Assembly (NCBI GenBank): GCA_003058525.1
Contig: QBVD01000023.1
Span: forward strand, 1 to 52,668
Reading direction: 5' to 3'
Length of the DNA: 52,668 nucleotides
Origin: a gamma proteobacterium symbiont of Ctena orbiculata
GTDB taxonomy: Bacteria; Pseudomonadota; Gammaproteobacteria; Chromatiales; Chromatiaceae
Position numbers and translations under genes: made by a program. This document shows, piece after piece, positions 36,861-44,613 of this stretch; positions within the stretch are counted from its first letter, which is position 1; each line of letters begins with the position of its first letter. The notes under the pieces were generated by a model. The model did not search any database and was not told the DNA's origin. It saw only the letters and a list, made by a program, of their open reading frames with translations.

Positions 36861-37778
36861 GTGTCCGCTCCCAGCAGCCTGCAACTCCAGGAGTGGATAG
36901 CGCATTATTTTGACTACCTGCGGCATGAACGACGCCTCTCGCCCCGCACCCTGGAGAGCTACAAACGTGATCTGAAAGCGGCTATGGCCTGGTTGGAGCA
37001 GCAACAGTTAACCCGCTGGGAAGAGATCACTCAACACCATATCAGGCACTACATCGCAACACGACACAGGGTGGGACTGGCGGCCAAAAGCCTGCATCGC
37101 GAACTCTCCAGCCTGCGCGGTCTGTTTAATTTTCTCATTCGGGAACAGCAGCTTGATTCCAACCCGGCACTCGGTGTCCGTGCACCCAAGGTGCGGCGTA
37201 AGCTGCCTGTCACCCTCGACCCGGATCAGGTCAATCGCCTCTTGGATATCACCGACGATTCCCCGGTCGCTGTCCGCGATAGAGCGATCATGGAACTTTT
37301 CTATTCATCCGGACTGCGCCTGGCGGAACTGGTAAACCTCAATCTGCAGGATATCGACCTCAAGGAACAGCTGGTCGAGGTCACAGGCAAGGGGGCGAAA
37401 GCGAGACGCCTGCCGGTGGGCAAAATTGCCAAACAGGCCCTTGAGCAATGGTTTGCGATCAGGCCGCAAATGGCGACTGAAGATGAGACCGCACTCTTTG
37501 TCGGAGTTCGGGGCAGGCGAATCAATCGAAGCACCATTCAGCGACAACTCCATTCCTGGTCCATCGCCCAGGGAACACCCCGCAATGTCCACCCTCATCT
37601 GCTGCGTCACTCCTTCGCCACTCATCTGTTGGAATCGTCTGGCGATTTACGCGCCGTTCAGGAACTGCTGGGGCATGCCAACATCAGCACCACCCAGATA
37701 TATACCCATCTTGACTTTCAACACCTGGCCGATGTCTATGACCGGGCCCACCCCAGAGCAAAGAAGAAGCGGGATTGA
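36861..37778 (+). CDS. xerC: Tyrosine recombinase XerC
   Basis: The 305-residue site-specific recombinase resolves chromosome dimers at dif with XerD. All catalytic residues are present: R153 (SSGLRLAEL), K177 (TGKGAKARRL), H246-x-x-R249 (HPHLLRHSF), H272 (LGHANIST) and Y281 (IYTH). The N-terminal SAM-like core-binding domain spans 5-95. Start is a GTG (36861), five bases after DUF484. It is the usual last gene of the dapF-DUF484-xerC group. Confidence 0.96.
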   Translation: MSAPSSLQLQEWIAHYFDYLRHERRLSPRTLESYKRDLKAAMAWLEQQQLTRWEEITQHHIRHYIATRHRVGLAAKSLHRELSSLRGLFNFLIREQQLDSNPALGVRAPKVRRKLPVTLDPDQVNRLLDITDDSPVAVRDRAIMELFYSSGLRLAELVNLNLQDIDLKEQLVEVTGKGAKARRLPVGKIAKQALEQWFAIRPQMATEDETALFVGVRGRRINRSTIQRQLHSWSIAQGTPRNVHPHLLRHSFATHLLESSGDLRAVQELLGHANISTTQIYTHLDFQHLADVYDRAHPRAKKKRD

Positions 37779-37805
37779 GACGGAGAATGGGATGTAAACA
37801 GTCAT

Positions 37806-37833
37806 TACAGGGTGACGATTGTTTCACCCTGTA
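37806..37833. terminator. Hairpin between convergent xerC and LysR genes
   Basis: TACAGGGTGA (37806-37815) and TCACCCTGTA (37824-37833) form a perfect 10-bp stem with an 8-base loop. It lies 28 bases past the xerC stop and just past the LysR stop. There is no T run on either side, so it may be a processing or Rho-blocking structure rather than a classical terminator. Confidence 0.5.
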
Positions 37834-37835
37834 CC

Positions 37836-38777
37836 CTAGGGCCTGTTAGCGCTAATCCGATCAGCAGTCTCTGCGGCGCTTTCCATGCGTGCGGACGCAG
37901 CCTGAAACAGATCGATAAACCGCTGTTGATGATTGCGTAGAAATTTATCCCTTCGATAGCCGATTTTCGTCACCTCCCAGGGAAACAGGTGATTCAATTC
38001 CCGCATCCCCAGGTCTTGATCCTTTTCACGCTCATAGGCCAATTCCGCGATGATGCCGATTCCCAAGCCCTCTCTGACGTAGGTCTTGATCACATCGGTG
38101 TCCGTGGCACTCAAGACCACATGCGGCATCAGCCCTGCATTGCTGAATGTGTCATTCAGATGCCCGCGGCCCGTAAACCCGACTACATAAGTGATGATCG
38201 GGTATCTACAGAGTGCTTTGAGGGTGATTTGCTTGCGTCTAAGCACTGCATGTGAATCCGGCGCTATGAGACAGCGATTCCAGCGGTTGCAGGGTATCGC
38301 CAGCAGTGCCGGGTTGTCGCTCAGCGCTTCGGTACAGATGGCAAAATCCACTTTATCCTGTACCGCCATGTCGACCAGCTGCTGCGGCCTGCCCTCCAGT
38401 ATCTGGAGCTCCACTTTCGGGTAAGCCAGGCTGAACTGCCGGATGACCGGCGGTAGCACATAACGCGCCTGTGTATGGGTAGTGCCGATACGCAGGGTAC
38501 CGACATCCTCTGATACATGATCCTGACCCACCGCCAGGATATTGGCCATATCGGCCTGGATGTTGCGCGCATAGTGCACGACCCTTTCCCCTGCCTCAGT
38601 CAAACCAACCAGTCGTTTTCCCTGGCGCAAAAACAGTTTTGTACCCAGGTTCGCCTCAAGCTGTTTGATGTGCTGGGAGACAGCAGGTTGAACCAGATGC
38701 AGACTCTGCGCTGTCCGGCTCACGCTGTAATCGTATTCAACCAGGAGCACCAATGACTTAAGTTGCCTGAGATCCAT
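37836..38777 (-). CDS. CysB-like LysR-family transcriptional regulator
   Basis: The 313-residue protein has the LysR winged helix (SVSRTAQSLHLVQPAVSQHIKQLE) and an effector domain with the CysB/Cbl signatures THTQARYVLP, VGFTGRG, SATDTDVIKTYVREGLGIGI and TKIGYRRDKFLR. CysB relatives respond to N/O-acetylserine, thiosulfate or sulfate and control sulfur assimilation. Here it sits divergent from the oxidoreductase operon and may regulate it. No Shine-Dalgarno is visible before the ATG; the leader is an A-T run. The last eight codons (RISANRP plus stop) lie within a copy of the dispersed repeat, so the natural C-terminus may have been replaced. Confidence 0.9.
   Translation of the reverse strand: MDLRQLKSLVLLVEYDYSVSRTAQSLHLVQPAVSQHIKQLEANLGTKLFLRQGKRLVGLTEAGERVVHYARNIQADMANILAVGQDHVSEDVGTLRIGTTHTQARYVLPPVIRQFSLAYPKVELQILEGRPQQLVDMAVQDKVDFAICTEALSDNPALLAIPCNRWNRCLIAPDSHAVLRRKQITLKALCRYPIITYVVGFTGRGHLNDTFSNAGLMPHVVLSATDTDVIKTYVREGLGIGIIAELAYEREKDQDLGMRELNHLFPWEVTKIGYRRDKFLRNHQQRFIDLFQAASARMESAAETADRISANRP
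37837..37862 (+). repeat. Dispersed repeat, copy 2 (diverged core)
   Basis: These 26 bases match 52422-52447 with three differences (tagggcctgtta-c-ctaatcc-atc core). The copy is in the same orientation as the one at the right end. It overlaps the 3' end of the CysB-like gene and supplies its stop codon. No further similarity to the foldback part is clear beyond this core. Confidence 0.7.
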
Positions 38778-38955
38778 ATCATTAATATTTATATATATGC
38801 ACTATATATTATTTTACATTATTAATTGGCCCGTAGATACTTCACTCCCGTGGATTCGGATACAGCCTGAATTCACACCTACAAGAGCGCCACACAGCCA
38901 CAACCCATCGGCCGTTACAACAGAAAGCGCTCATGCAATGCAGCACCATAACTCG

Positions 38956-38974
38956 CGCCGGTATTTTTCCGGCG
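38956..38974 (+). other. Leader stem-loop 1 of oxidoreductase operon
   Basis: CGCCGG (38956-38961) and CCGGCG (38969-38974) form a perfect 6-bp G+C stem with a TATTTTT loop, about 120 bases before the first start codon. It could be in the leader RNA or an operator dyad. Confidence 0.45.
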
Positions 38975-39014
38975 ACAAGAACAAGTACGCATCATCTTTT
39001 TGTTCACCAGGTGT

Positions 39015-39033
39015 ACGGATTCACCCAATCCGT
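39015..39033 (+). other. Leader stem-loop 2 of oxidoreductase operon
   Basis: ACGGATT (39015-39021) and AATCCGT (39027-39033) form a perfect 7-bp stem with a 5-base CACCC loop, 60 bases before the first start codon. There is no T run, so it is not a standard attenuator. Confidence 0.45.
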
Positions 39034-39093
39034 CAGGTTCGTCCGTCTGCTCACAAGGCCGCCGGATAATCTACCTAACAGGAGAAAAGACAC

Positions 39094-39678
39094 ATGTTTC
39101 AGATCCGCATCCACGGACGCGGTGGCCAGGGGGTCGTCTCTGCCGCCGAAATGCTCTCCGTCGCCGCCTTCCTCGAAGACAAACACGCCCAGGCGGTACC
39201 GAGCTTCGGCTCCGAACGCATGGGCGCCCCGGTGGTCGCCTTCTGCCGTATCGACGATCAGCCGATACGTCTGCGCGAACCGGTACTCGAACCGGATATC
39301 CTGATCATTCAGGATCCGACTCTTTTCAATGCCATCGACGTCTTCAACGGTCTCACCGAAGACGGCCATCTGCTGATCAATACCGGCAAGACCATTGAAG
39401 AGCTCGGCATCGAAAATGCCGTCGAACACCTGCCCGACGGACATGTCTGCACCGTGCCCGCCACCGACATCGCACTGACCCATGTCAAGCGTCCGGTGCC
39501 TAACGCGGTCCTGCTCGGCGCCCTCTCGGCGGTCACCGGAGTGATCAAGATCGACTCGGTGATCGAGGCGATCGAGACCAAGTTCCCCGGTAAGGTGGGC
39601 CTGGCCAATATCACCGCGGCCAAGGTCGCCTATGCGATGGCGCAGACTTCGGCGCTGCAGGAGGCGACCCATGCTTAA
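39094..39678 (+). CDS. 2-oxoacid:acceptor oxidoreductase, gamma subunit
   Basis: The 194-residue protein is the gamma-type domain of pyruvate/2-oxoacid:ferredoxin oxidoreductases: IRIHGRGGQGVVSAAEML at the start and VPSFGSERMGAPV in the first third. These enzymes convert a 2-oxoacid and CoA to acyl-CoA and CO2, passing electrons to ferredoxin, or the reverse. A clear AGGAG ribosome site precedes the ATG. It is the first gene of a gamma-alpha-beta-flavoprotein operon and overlaps the alpha gene by 8 bases. The substrate is not determined by this subunit. Confidence 0.93.
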   Translation: MFQIRIHGRGGQGVVSAAEMLSVAAFLEDKHAQAVPSFGSERMGAPVVAFCRIDDQPIRLREPVLEPDILIIQDPTLFNAIDVFNGLTEDGHLLINTGKTIEELGIENAVEHLPDGHVCTVPATDIALTHVKRPVPNAVLLGALSAVTGVIKIDSVIEAIETKFPGKVGLANITAAKVAYAMAQTSALQEATHA

Positions 39679-40927
39679 ACAGATCGAAGGTTCACACGGT
39701 ATCGCGGAAGCGGTGGCACTCTGCCGCCCCGAGGTAATCTGCGCCTACCCCATCACCCCCCAGACCCACATCGTGGAGGACCTGGGGACGATGGTGAAGA
39801 GCGGCAGCCTGAAACAGTGCGAGTTCATCAACGTGGAGTCGGAGTTCGCGGCCCTCTCCGTGGCCATTGGTTCCTCCGCCGCCGGCGCCCGCTCCTACAC
39901 CGCCACCGCCAGCCAGGGCCTGCTCTATATGGCCGAGGCGGTCTACAACGCCTCCGGTCTCGGCCTGCCCATCGTGATGACGGTTGGCAACCGGGCCATC
40001 GGCGCACCGATCAACATCTGGAACGATCAGTCTGACTCCATGTCCATGCGTGACGCCGGCTGGATCCAGCTCTTCGCCGAGACCAACCAGGAGGCCTTGG
40101 ATCTGCATATCCAGGCCTTTCGCATCGCCGAGAAGCTGAGTATGCCGGTGATGGTCTGCGTGGATGGCTTCATTCTCACCCACGCCTACGAGCGGATGGA
40201 TATACCCGAGCAAGAACAGGTGGACCGCTTTCTCCCACCTTTCGAGCCGCGTCAGGTGCTCGATCCGGCGGAGCCGATCTCCATCGGCGCCATGGTGGGG
40301 CCTGAGGCCTTCACCGAAGTGCGTTACCTGGCCCACCACAAACAGCTGCAGGCCCTGGAGCTGATCCCGGAGATCGCTGAGGAGTTCAAAACCATCTTCG
40401 GCCGCGACTCCGGAGGGCTCATATCCAACTACCGGACAGAGGATGCGGAGACCATCATCGTCACCCTCGGCTCTGTGATCGGTACCATCGCCGATGTGAT
40501 CGACACGATGCGCGATGCGGGACACAAGATTGGCGCCATATCCCTCCGTTGCTACCGACCCTTCCCCAAGGAACTCCTGCGAAAGGCACTGCTGCAGTGC
40601 CAACGGGTTGTGGTGTTCGAGAAATGCCTGGCGGTGGGCATGGGCGGCATCGTCGCCAACAATGTGCGCATGTCGACCCGTGGCTTGAGTACACCTGTCT
40701 ACACAGTCATCGGCGGACTCGGTGGACGCCCCATCACCCGCAAGTCACTCACCGATCTGTTTGAGCGGGCGATGCAGGACGATTTGGAAGAGACCAGCTT
40801 TCTCGATATCAAGTGCGACATCGTGGAACGGGAGCTGGCGCGGGAGCAGGCACACACCCGTTCTGGATCTGCGGCGGAAAACATCCTGCGTGAGGTTGGC
40901 GTTGTCGAAGCCGCCAAGACAGCCTGA
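39671..40927 (+). CDS. 2-oxoacid:acceptor oxidoreductase, alpha subunit
   Basis: From the ATG at 39671 the subunit has 418 residues. It begins MLKQIEGSHGIAEAVALCRP and has the alpha signature YPITPQTHIVEDL, ESEFAALSVAIGSSAAGARS and NRAIGAPINIWNDQSD, with a transketolase-like C-terminal domain (YRPFPKELL). It contributes the pyrimidine side of the thiamine diphosphate site and substrate binding. The 13 residues read upstream in the longer frame (MRWRRLRRCRRRP) lie within the gamma gene and are not used. Resemblance is to the pyruvate/phenylglyoxylate group; the true substrate is unknown. Confidence 0.93.
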   Translation: MLKQIEGSHGIAEAVALCRPEVICAYPITPQTHIVEDLGTMVKSGSLKQCEFINVESEFAALSVAIGSSAAGARSYTATASQGLLYMAEAVYNASGLGLPIVMTVGNRAIGAPINIWNDQSDSMSMRDAGWIQLFAETNQEALDLHIQAFRIAEKLSMPVMVCVDGFILTHAYERMDIPEQEQVDRFLPPFEPRQVLDPAEPISIGAMVGPEAFTEVRYLAHHKQLQALELIPEIAEEFKTIFGRDSGGLISNYRTEDAETIIVTLGSVIGTIADVIDTMRDAGHKIGAISLRCYRPFPKELLRKALLQCQRVVVFEKCLAVGMGGIVANNVRMSTRGLSTPVYTVIGGLGGRPITRKSLTDLFERAMQDDLEETSFLDIKCDIVERELAREQAHTRSGSAAENILREVGVVEAAKTA

Positions 40928-40938
40928 GGAGGAGTGAC

Positions 40939-41931
40939 ATGCCACATCAACAAGTGAAATTCTATCAAACCGGCACCCTCACTGTGGGCAATCGCCTGCT
41001 CGACGAGGCCCAGCGTACGGTGCAGGCGACCATGGACCGCTCGAATTCCCTCGACTCCGGCCACCGCGCCTGTCAGGGGTGCGGCGAAGCCCTGGGCGCG
41101 CGATATGCCATCGATGCCGCCATGCGTGCCACCGACAACCAGCTGATCGCCGCCAATGCAACCGGTTGTCTGGAGGTCTTCACCACCCCTTATCCTGAGT
41201 CGGCCTGGCGTATCCCCTGGATGCACTCACTGTTCGGTAACGCCCCCTCTGTGGCCACCGGCATCGCCGCGGCCATGCGGGTCAAGGGCCGGGAGAATGT
41301 GCGGGTCATCGCCCAGGGCGGCGACGGGGGCACCACCGATATCGGTTTCGGCGCCCTCTCCGGCATGTTCGAGCGCAACGATGACGTGCTCTACATCTGC
41401 TACGACAACCAGGCCTACATGAACACCGGGGTGCAGCGCTCTTCCGCCACACCCGGCTCGGCGCGCACCGCCACCACCATGCCGGTGGGTCCGGAACCTG
41501 GGGCCGACTTCGACAAGGGTAAGAATCTACCCCTGATCGCCATGGCCCACGGCATCCCCTACGTGGCGACCGCCAGCGTGGACCGGCTGCATGACCTGGA
41601 AGCCAAGGTGAAAAAGGCCATGTCGATCCGGGGCGCCCGTTACATCCAGGTCTTCGTGCCCTGCCCCCTGGGCTGGGGCTCCAAGCCCGCGGATACGGTG
41701 AAGATCGCCCGGCTCGCCGTGGAGAGCGGACTCTATCCCTTGTTCGAGGCGGAGTACGGTGAAATCACCGCCTCCACCAAGATCCGCCGCAAGGTTCCGG
41801 TATCGGACTACCTCATACTACAGCGCCGCTTCGCCCACACCCTGAAGAACGAGACACAGCTGGCCCAGCTTCAGACGGTGGCGGACAACAATATCCGCCG
41901 TTTCGGCCTCATCGACGAGCAGGGAGACTGA
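40939..41931 (+). CDS. 2-oxoacid:acceptor oxidoreductase, beta (TPP) subunit
   Basis: The 330-residue subunit binds thiamine diphosphate (GGDGGTTDIGFGALSGMFER and the later NQAYMNTG) and has the beta-type Cys set C45, C48 (ACQGCGEAL), C77 (ATGCLEV) and C242 (FVPCPLGWG), which in pyruvate:ferredoxin oxidoreductase hold a 4Fe-4S cluster. It would pass electrons to the ferredoxin domain of the next gene. A GAGGAGG ribosome site lies before the ATG, and the flavoprotein follows after two bases. The DNA is very G+C-rich (43 of 60 at 41281-41340 by hand count). Confidence 0.93.
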   Translation: MPHQQVKFYQTGTLTVGNRLLDEAQRTVQATMDRSNSLDSGHRACQGCGEALGARYAIDAAMRATDNQLIAANATGCLEVFTTPYPESAWRIPWMHSLFGNAPSVATGIAAAMRVKGRENVRVIAQGGDGGTTDIGFGALSGMFERNDDVLYICYDNQAYMNTGVQRSSATPGSARTATTMPVGPEPGADFDKGKNLPLIAMAHGIPYVATASVDRLHDLEAKVKKAMSIRGARYIQVFVPCPLGWGSKPADTVKIARLAVESGLYPLFEAEYGEITASTKIRRKVPVSDYLILQRRFAHTLKNETQLAQLQTVADNNIRRFGLIDEQGD

Positions 41932-41933
41932 GC

Positions 41934-43556
41934 ATGAAAAAACCCTTTGCGATTACCCTCGACGTGGGCAGCAGTCTGCTCAACAAGACCGGTTCCTGGC
42001 GTACCGATCGGCCGGTCTACCTTGACCGCCTGCCTCCCTGCAATAACGCCTGTCCGGCAGGCGAGAATATCCAGGCCTGGCTCTACCATGCGGAAGAGGG
42101 CCACTACGAAAAGGCTTGGCGGGAGATCATGCTCAACAATCCTTTTCCCGCCGTCATGGGACGGGTCTGTTACCACCCTTGCGAGGGCGCCTGTAACCGG
42201 GTCCATGTGGACGACGCGGTAGGGATCAACTCGGTGGAACGCTTTCTCGGCGACCAAGCCTTGCGCCAGGGCTGGAAGGTCGAACCGGGCCGGGACACCG
42301 GCAAGCGGGTGATGGTGGTCGGTGCCGGTCCGGCCGGACTCGCCTGCGCCTACCACCTGTGCCGCTTCGGTCACCAGGTTACCGTCTATGAGGCCTCCCC
42401 CCAGGCCGGCGGCATGGTGCGCTACGGCATCCCCAAGTACCGCATGCCGCGGGAAAAGCTGAAGGCGGAGATTCAGCGTATCGAGGCGATGGGGGTGGAG
42501 ATCGTGCTGAACGCCCGCATCGACGACATCCAGGGCTTCAAGCAGGCCAATGGCTTCGATGCGGTATTCCTCGCCATCGGCGCGCAGCAGGCCAAACGGA
42601 TCGAGATCCCCACCGACGACAGCGTGCCGGTGCTCGACGCCGTCAGCCTGCTGCGTTCGGTCGAGGAGGAGGAGCATGTGGCGTTGCGTGGCCATGTAGC
42701 GGTCTATGGCGGCGGCAACACCGCCATCGACGTGGCCCGCACCGCCATCCGCATGGGGGCGACCCGGGTCACCCTGGTGGTCTTCGAGGCGCGTGAGAAG
42801 ATGCCGGCCCATGAGATGGAGATCCGTGAGGCCCTGGAAGAGGGGGTGGAGATACTTCCCTTGAGGGCGATCCGTAAGATCCGGGACGGCAGCCTGCGGT
42901 TGGAACTGATGGTCGACGGCGAAGCGCAGTGGCCTCAACCGTCAGGTCAGTTCGAGCCGTTCGCTGCGGACGTGGTGATCCAGGCCCTGGGCCAGCGGGT
43001 CGAGACCGATCTGCTGACACCCCTGGAGGGGGTCAGGATCGAAGCAGACTCGGTACAGGTCGACCGGCAGATGATGACCGGCGCCGAAGGCATCTTCGCC
43101 GGCGGCGACATGGCGCCCTCCGCGCGCACGGTGACCACCGCCATCGGCCATGGCAAGCATGCCGCCCACAGTATCGATGCCTGGCTCAAGGGGGAGACCT
43201 ACATCAAACCCGATAAACACGAAATTGCCGACATCGCCAAGATGAACACCTGGTACTACTCAGACGCCCCCCGCACGGTACGGCCGATGCTCGACATCGT
43301 CCGGCGTCAGAGCGGATTCGCGGAGGTGGTGGGCGACCTGGACGAGGTCAATGCCGCCTACGAGGCACGCCGCTGCATGTCCTGCGGCAACTGCTTCGAG
43401 TGCGACAACTGCTATGGCGTCTGCCCCGACAACGCCATCACCAAGCTGGGGCCGGGCAATCGATTCGAGTTCAAGTATGACTATTGCAAGGGGTGTGGAA
43501 TGTGCGCCGCGGAGTGTCCTTGCGGTGCAATAAAAATGGAACCCGAGAATATCTGA
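41934..43556 (+). CDS. GltD-like FAD/NAD(P) oxidoreductase fused to 2x4Fe-4S ferredoxin
   Basis: This 540-residue electron-transfer subunit has three parts. The N-terminal GltD-like iron-sulfur helical domain carries C36, C40, C79, C83 and C87 (CNNACPAG, CYHPCEGACNR). The body is an FAD/NAD(P) oxidoreductase with AGPAGLAC (131-138) and YGGGNTAID (258-266). The C-terminal ferredoxin domain (about 478-540) has clusters at C481-C497 and C518-C530. It would link the oxidoreductase to NAD(P)H and stand in for the separate delta (ferredoxin) subunit, which is absent. A similar flavoprotein is found in phenylglyoxylate:NAD oxidoreductase (PadH), as I recall. The operon ends after it, with only a weak GCC/GGC hairpin followed by TTTTTT near 43573-43590. 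Confidence 0.92.
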   Translation: MKKPFAITLDVGSSLLNKTGSWRTDRPVYLDRLPPCNNACPAGENIQAWLYHAEEGHYEKAWREIMLNNPFPAVMGRVCYHPCEGACNRVHVDDAVGINSVERFLGDQALRQGWKVEPGRDTGKRVMVVGAGPAGLACAYHLCRFGHQVTVYEASPQAGGMVRYGIPKYRMPREKLKAEIQRIEAMGVEIVLNARIDDIQGFKQANGFDAVFLAIGAQQAKRIEIPTDDSVPVLDAVSLLRSVEEEEHVALRGHVAVYGGGNTAIDVARTAIRMGATRVTLVVFEAREKMPAHEMEIREALEEGVEILPLRAIRKIRDGSLRLELMVDGEAQWPQPSGQFEPFAADVVIQALGQRVETDLLTPLEGVRIEADSVQVDRQMMTGAEGIFAGGDMAPSARTVTTAIGHGKHAAHSIDAWLKGETYIKPDKHEIADIAKMNTWYYSDAPRTVRPMLDIVRRQSGFAEVVGDLDEVNAAYEARRCMSCGNCFECDNCYGVCPDNAITKLGPGNRFEFKYDYCKGCGMCAAECPCGAIKMEPENI

Positions 43557-43605
43557 TTCGTCATGTTGCCAGGGAAGGCTTTTTTATAAAATGCCGCACA
43601 ATCGT

Positions 43606-44613
43606 TTAGTCTGTATTTGAGAGGTCATGAATCACTTTTGAAGCCTTCTCACGCTGGCGGGCAATCAGCGCCAATGGACGAAAGTCCGCCTCAAACGCAC
43701 CCAATCGCATTAAAGTGTGTGACACGGGCACGCCCAGCACAGCAGGATATTCATGATTGAGCTCAGCGAACAGGCGCTGGCTGTCAAACCCGGCCAGAAA
43801 CTCCAGGAAATCGATCGCCAATTGAGGGTGCGGCGAATGATGAGTGACCCCACCACCACTGATATTCACATGCACGCCAGTTTCAGGCCAGACCCGGGAC
43901 ACCCGGTTTGCGACTTCCCGGTCCCTCTCATTGTCACCGTCCAACATCATGGCAAAGTAGTAGCTGTTGACCACCGCCACATCGCATTCGCCCTTCGCCA
44001 ACGCACGCACCTGATCACGATCCCCCCCCTGTGGCGGTCTGGCCAGATTGGAGATCACCCCGCTCAACCACGCTCTCACTCTCTTCTCGCCCCAACGCGC
44101 GACCAGGGCGGCGATCAATGACTGATTGTAGACGTGCTTCAAATCACGCATGCAGACCCGCCCCTTGAGCGCGGAAGATGATAGATCCGCATAATCCCGC
44201 AATTCAAACCGGGGGATGCGACCGGGGACATACAGCAGCATCCGGGCGCGCAGGGAGAGTCCGTACCAGAAGCCCTGAGGGTCTCTATATTTAGCCGGGA
44301 TCAGGCTGCTGAGCAGCTGAGATTGCTTTGCCTGCAACAGACCCATCTCCCTTGCAGCCTCCAATACGCCGATATCAGCCGTCAGCAGCAGATCCGCCGA
44401 AGACGCATCACCCTCCTCGGCTAGGCGCTGCAACAATTGATCGGACTTGTCCTGAACATATCGGACCGCTACCCCTCTTGATGCCCGATAGGCCTGCAGG
44501 AGGGGCGCCATCAACGCCTGTTGACGAGAACCGTAGATAACCAATGATTCATCGGACGCTGAGATCGGGGTGACAAACAGCGTGACTATGAGGATTGTGC
44601 AAAATCTGATCAT
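43606..44613 (-). CDS. Iron-type ABC substrate-binding protein (FutA/AfuA-like)
   Basis: From the ATG at 44613 this is a 335-residue periplasmic binding protein with signal peptide (1-19, ending PISA). It has the FutA/FbpA-type pattern: LVIYGSRQQALMAPLL at the start (Tyr ligand), KGRVCMRDLKHVYNQSL, ARPPQGGDRDQVRALAKGECDVAVVNSYYF (Tyr pair) and THVNISGGGV-like VHVNISGGGVTHH. Relatives bind ferric iron for an ABC importer. The start overlaps the diguanylate cyclase stop as ATGA, so it is coupled to that gene. No permease or ATPase gene is near, suggesting a sensory rather than transport role here, which is an inference. Confidence 0.85.
   Translation of the reverse strand: MIRFCTILIVTLFVTPISASDESLVIYGSRQQALMAPLLQAYRASRGVAVRYVQDKSDQLLQRLAEEGDASSADLLLTADIGVLEAAREMGLLQAKQSQLLSSLIPAKYRDPQGFWYGLSLRARMLLYVPGRIPRFELRDYADLSSSALKGRVCMRDLKHVYNQSLIAALVARWGEKRVRAWLSGVISNLARPPQGGDRDQVRALAKGECDVAVVNSYYFAMMLDGDNERDREVANRVSRVWPETGVHVNISGGGVTHHSPHPQLAIDFLEFLAGFDSQRLFAELNHEYPAVLGVPVSHTLMRLGAFEADFRPLALIARQREKASKVIHDLSNTD

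Larger units (their letters stand above)
38778..39093. promoter_or_regulatory. Divergent control region of LysR gene and oxidoreductase operon
   Basis: This 316-base gap opens with an almost pure A-T block (38778-38825) with TATA steps just upstream of the LysR start. The remainder carries two perfect stem-loops listed separately and an AGGAG ribosome site at 39080-39084 for the gamma-subunit gene. LysR proteins typically bind T-N11-A dyads in such gaps. I could not single out one site or a clear sigma70 promoter. Confidence 0.5.

Noticed and set aside
39692-40603. Antisense open frame of 303 codons over the alpha-subunit gene
   Set aside because: It is a shadow of the G+C-rich coding strand; the protein is a repetitive His/Gly/Leu mixture without motifs.
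41871-42938. Antisense open frame of 355 codons over the flavoprotein gene
   Set aside because: It lies wholly opposite a well-supported gene with clear domain motifs. High G+C at third positions routinely opens such frames, and its His/Gly/Leu-rich product matches nothing I know.
43557-43605. Terminator after the oxidoreductase operon
   Set aside because: TTTTTT follows a GCC/GGC pair, but the stem is only three or four base pairs, so I did not list it as a feature.
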